Positions 6,899 to 7,522 of a DNA stretch of 7,522 bases are shown piece by piece. Each line of letters opens with the position of its first letter. Positions within the stretch are counted from its first letter, which is position 1. A program made the translations under genes and the position numbers. Below the pieces are notes generated by a model that worked only from the letters and a program-made list of their open reading frames with translations, did not search any database and was not told the DNA's origin. Origin of the DNA: UBA7805 sp036146215 (GTDB lineage Bacteria > Planctomycetota > Planctomycetia > Pirellulales > UBA7805); the NCBI GenBank assembly GCA_036146215.1, contig JAYYJN010000270.1, positions 1 to 7,522 of the forward strand, read 5' to 3'.

Positions 6899-7522
6899 TT
6901 ACCAGTCGCGATCGACAGGCTGATAGTAACGCTGTGTCTTACGAAGTTTTTCGTACCGGCGTTTCAGATCGCGATCTCGCACGGCCTGAAGCATTTTCTC
7001 GGCTTCCTCCTGCGTCATCGACTGTGGTTGCTCACCCTCTTCCGCAGTTGGCATACCTGAGTGACCATTCGGCTGCTCATCGGAGGGATCACCCTGCTCA
7101 CCGGCATGACGATCCTGTTGTGGTTGTTGTCGTTGGGGTTGCTGCTGATCGTCTTGGTTCTGTTGTTGCTGATCCTGCTGCTGCTCATCCTGGTTCTGCT
7201 GGTCTTGCTGTTGCTGCTCGTCCTGGTTTTGATCCTGTTGCTGCTCGTCCTGGTTCTGTTGTTGCTGATCCTGCTGTTGCTCGTCCTGGTTCTGCTGGTC
7301 TTGCTGTTGTTGCTGATCCTGCTGCTGCTCGTCTTGCTGTTGTTGCTGATCTTGGTTCTGCTGGTCTTGCTGTTGCTCGTCCTGGCTCTGATCCTGCTGC
7401 TGCTCGTCCTGGTTCTGCTGTTGCTCGTCCCGATTCTGCTCGTCTTGCTGCTGCTCGTCCTGGTTCTGCTGATCCTGGTTTTGCTGATCCTGGTTTTGCT
7501 GATCCTGGTTTTGCTGATCCTG
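6899..7522 (-). CDS. C-terminus of a Gln-rich Bat protein (VWA/TPR, BatB/BatC type), cut
   Basis: An open frame of 207 codons enters from the right edge and ends at TAA 6899-6901; its N-terminus is outside the window. About the first 136 visible residues are almost only Gln, Asp, Asn and Glu in short units such as QDQQN and QDEQQ. A Gly/Pro/Glu-rich linker follows, then a charged helix SMTQEEAEKMLQAVRDRD and the ending QPVDRDW. A Gln-rich tail followed by a short Glu-Ala-Glu-x-x-Leu helix and a terminal Asp-Trp resembles the C-terminus of VWA-plus-TPR Bat proteins as I remember them. The next gene, a BatD-BatE fusion 18 bp downstream, agrees with this. No VWA or TPR part is visible, so the choice between BatB, BatC or a fusion of both is open. 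The tail is expected to be disordered. Confidence 0.8.
   Translation of the reverse strand, partial: QDQQNQDQQNQDQQNQDQQNQDEQQQDEQNRDEQQQNQDEQQQDQSQDEQQQDQQNQDQQQQQDEQQQDQQQQQDQQNQDEQQQDQQQQNQDEQQQDQNQDEQQQQDQQNQDEQQQDQQQQNQDDQQQPQRQQPQQDRHAGEQGDPSDEQPNGHSGMPTAEEGEQPQSMTQEEAEKMLQAVRDRDLKRRYEKLRKTQRYYQPVDRDW
7114..7522 (-). repeat. Low-complexity Gln/Asp/Asn repeat region in coding sequence
   Basis: On the minus strand the DNA is built of CAG/CAA runs interrupted by GAT/GAC, GAG and AAC, giving the Gln-rich tail. A larger period exists too: 7156-7213 and 7252-7309 match over 58 bp with two differences, a 96-bp (32-codon) offset. All unit lengths seen are multiples of three, so copy changes keep the frame. 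Confidence 0.85.
7471..7522 (-). repeat. Perfect 15-bp tandem repeat, three copies plus a partial
   Basis: GATCCTGGTTTTGCT (plus-strand reading) occurs at 7471-7485, 7486-7500 and 7501-7515 without any difference, then starts again and runs off the edge. The copy to its left (7456-7470) differs at two positions. Each unit encodes QDQQN on the minus strand. Identity at third codon positions points to recent duplication rather than selection on protein. Confidence 0.9.

Noticed and set aside
7114..7522. CRISPR-like array
   Set aside because: The short repeats are contiguous, in frame and encode Gln-rich peptide; there are no unique spacers.

Overview
The window holds six protein-coding genes of a Gram-negative bacterium. 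Four are complete or nearly so on the minus strand, one is on the plus strand, and one at each edge is cut. Sec signal peptides, a periplasmic-type FKBP isomerase and an aerotolerance (Bat) operon support a Gram-negative cell envelope. Bat operons of this style, with a Gln-rich VWA/TPR protein ending in Asp-Trp, make me think of Verrucomicrobiota or related PVC bacteria. That placement is a weak inference, because there is no RNA gene or taxonomic marker here.

Layout, left to right. Positions 1-2263 form a minus-strand pair. A membrane-anchored, stand-alone FMN-binding glutamate synthase domain protein (662-2263) is followed 41 bp downstream by an unrecognised protein that runs off the left edge (1-620). 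A near-consensus sigma70 promoter at 2300-2328 drives this pair. It also shows that the short ATG start at 2263 is right and the longer TTG-initiated frame is wrong. Positions 2329-2542 are a divergent intergenic region with a 10-bp inverted repeat. Positions 2543-3262 on the plus strand encode a TVP38/TMEM64 (DedA-like) membrane protein.

From the right edge back to 3303, all on the minus strand, is the distal part of a Bat operon. It contains the Gln/Asp/Asn-rich C-terminus of a Bat protein (6899-7522, cut), a large BatD-BatE fusion (4220-6880) 18 bp later, and a secreted FKBP-type prolyl isomerase (3372-4178) 41 bp after that. A clean rho-independent terminator at 3303-3336 closes the unit, facing the convergent TVP38 gene.

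How they may work together: the Bat proteins are thought to form an inner-membrane complex with large periplasmic parts. A periplasmic FKBP chaperone encoded at the end of the same transcript could assist folding of those parts. The glutamate synthase-like protein lacks both the glutaminase domain and the C-terminal beta-helix domain of GltB, so its real nitrogen donor and partner are unknown. The downstream unknown protein is a candidate partner. I found no RNA genes, CRISPR array, insertion sequence or phage gene, and no clear sign of a new multi-gene system. The most unusual items are the BatD-BatE fusion, the expanding 15-bp repeat in the Gln-rich tail, and the unknown gene paired with the synthase-like protein.
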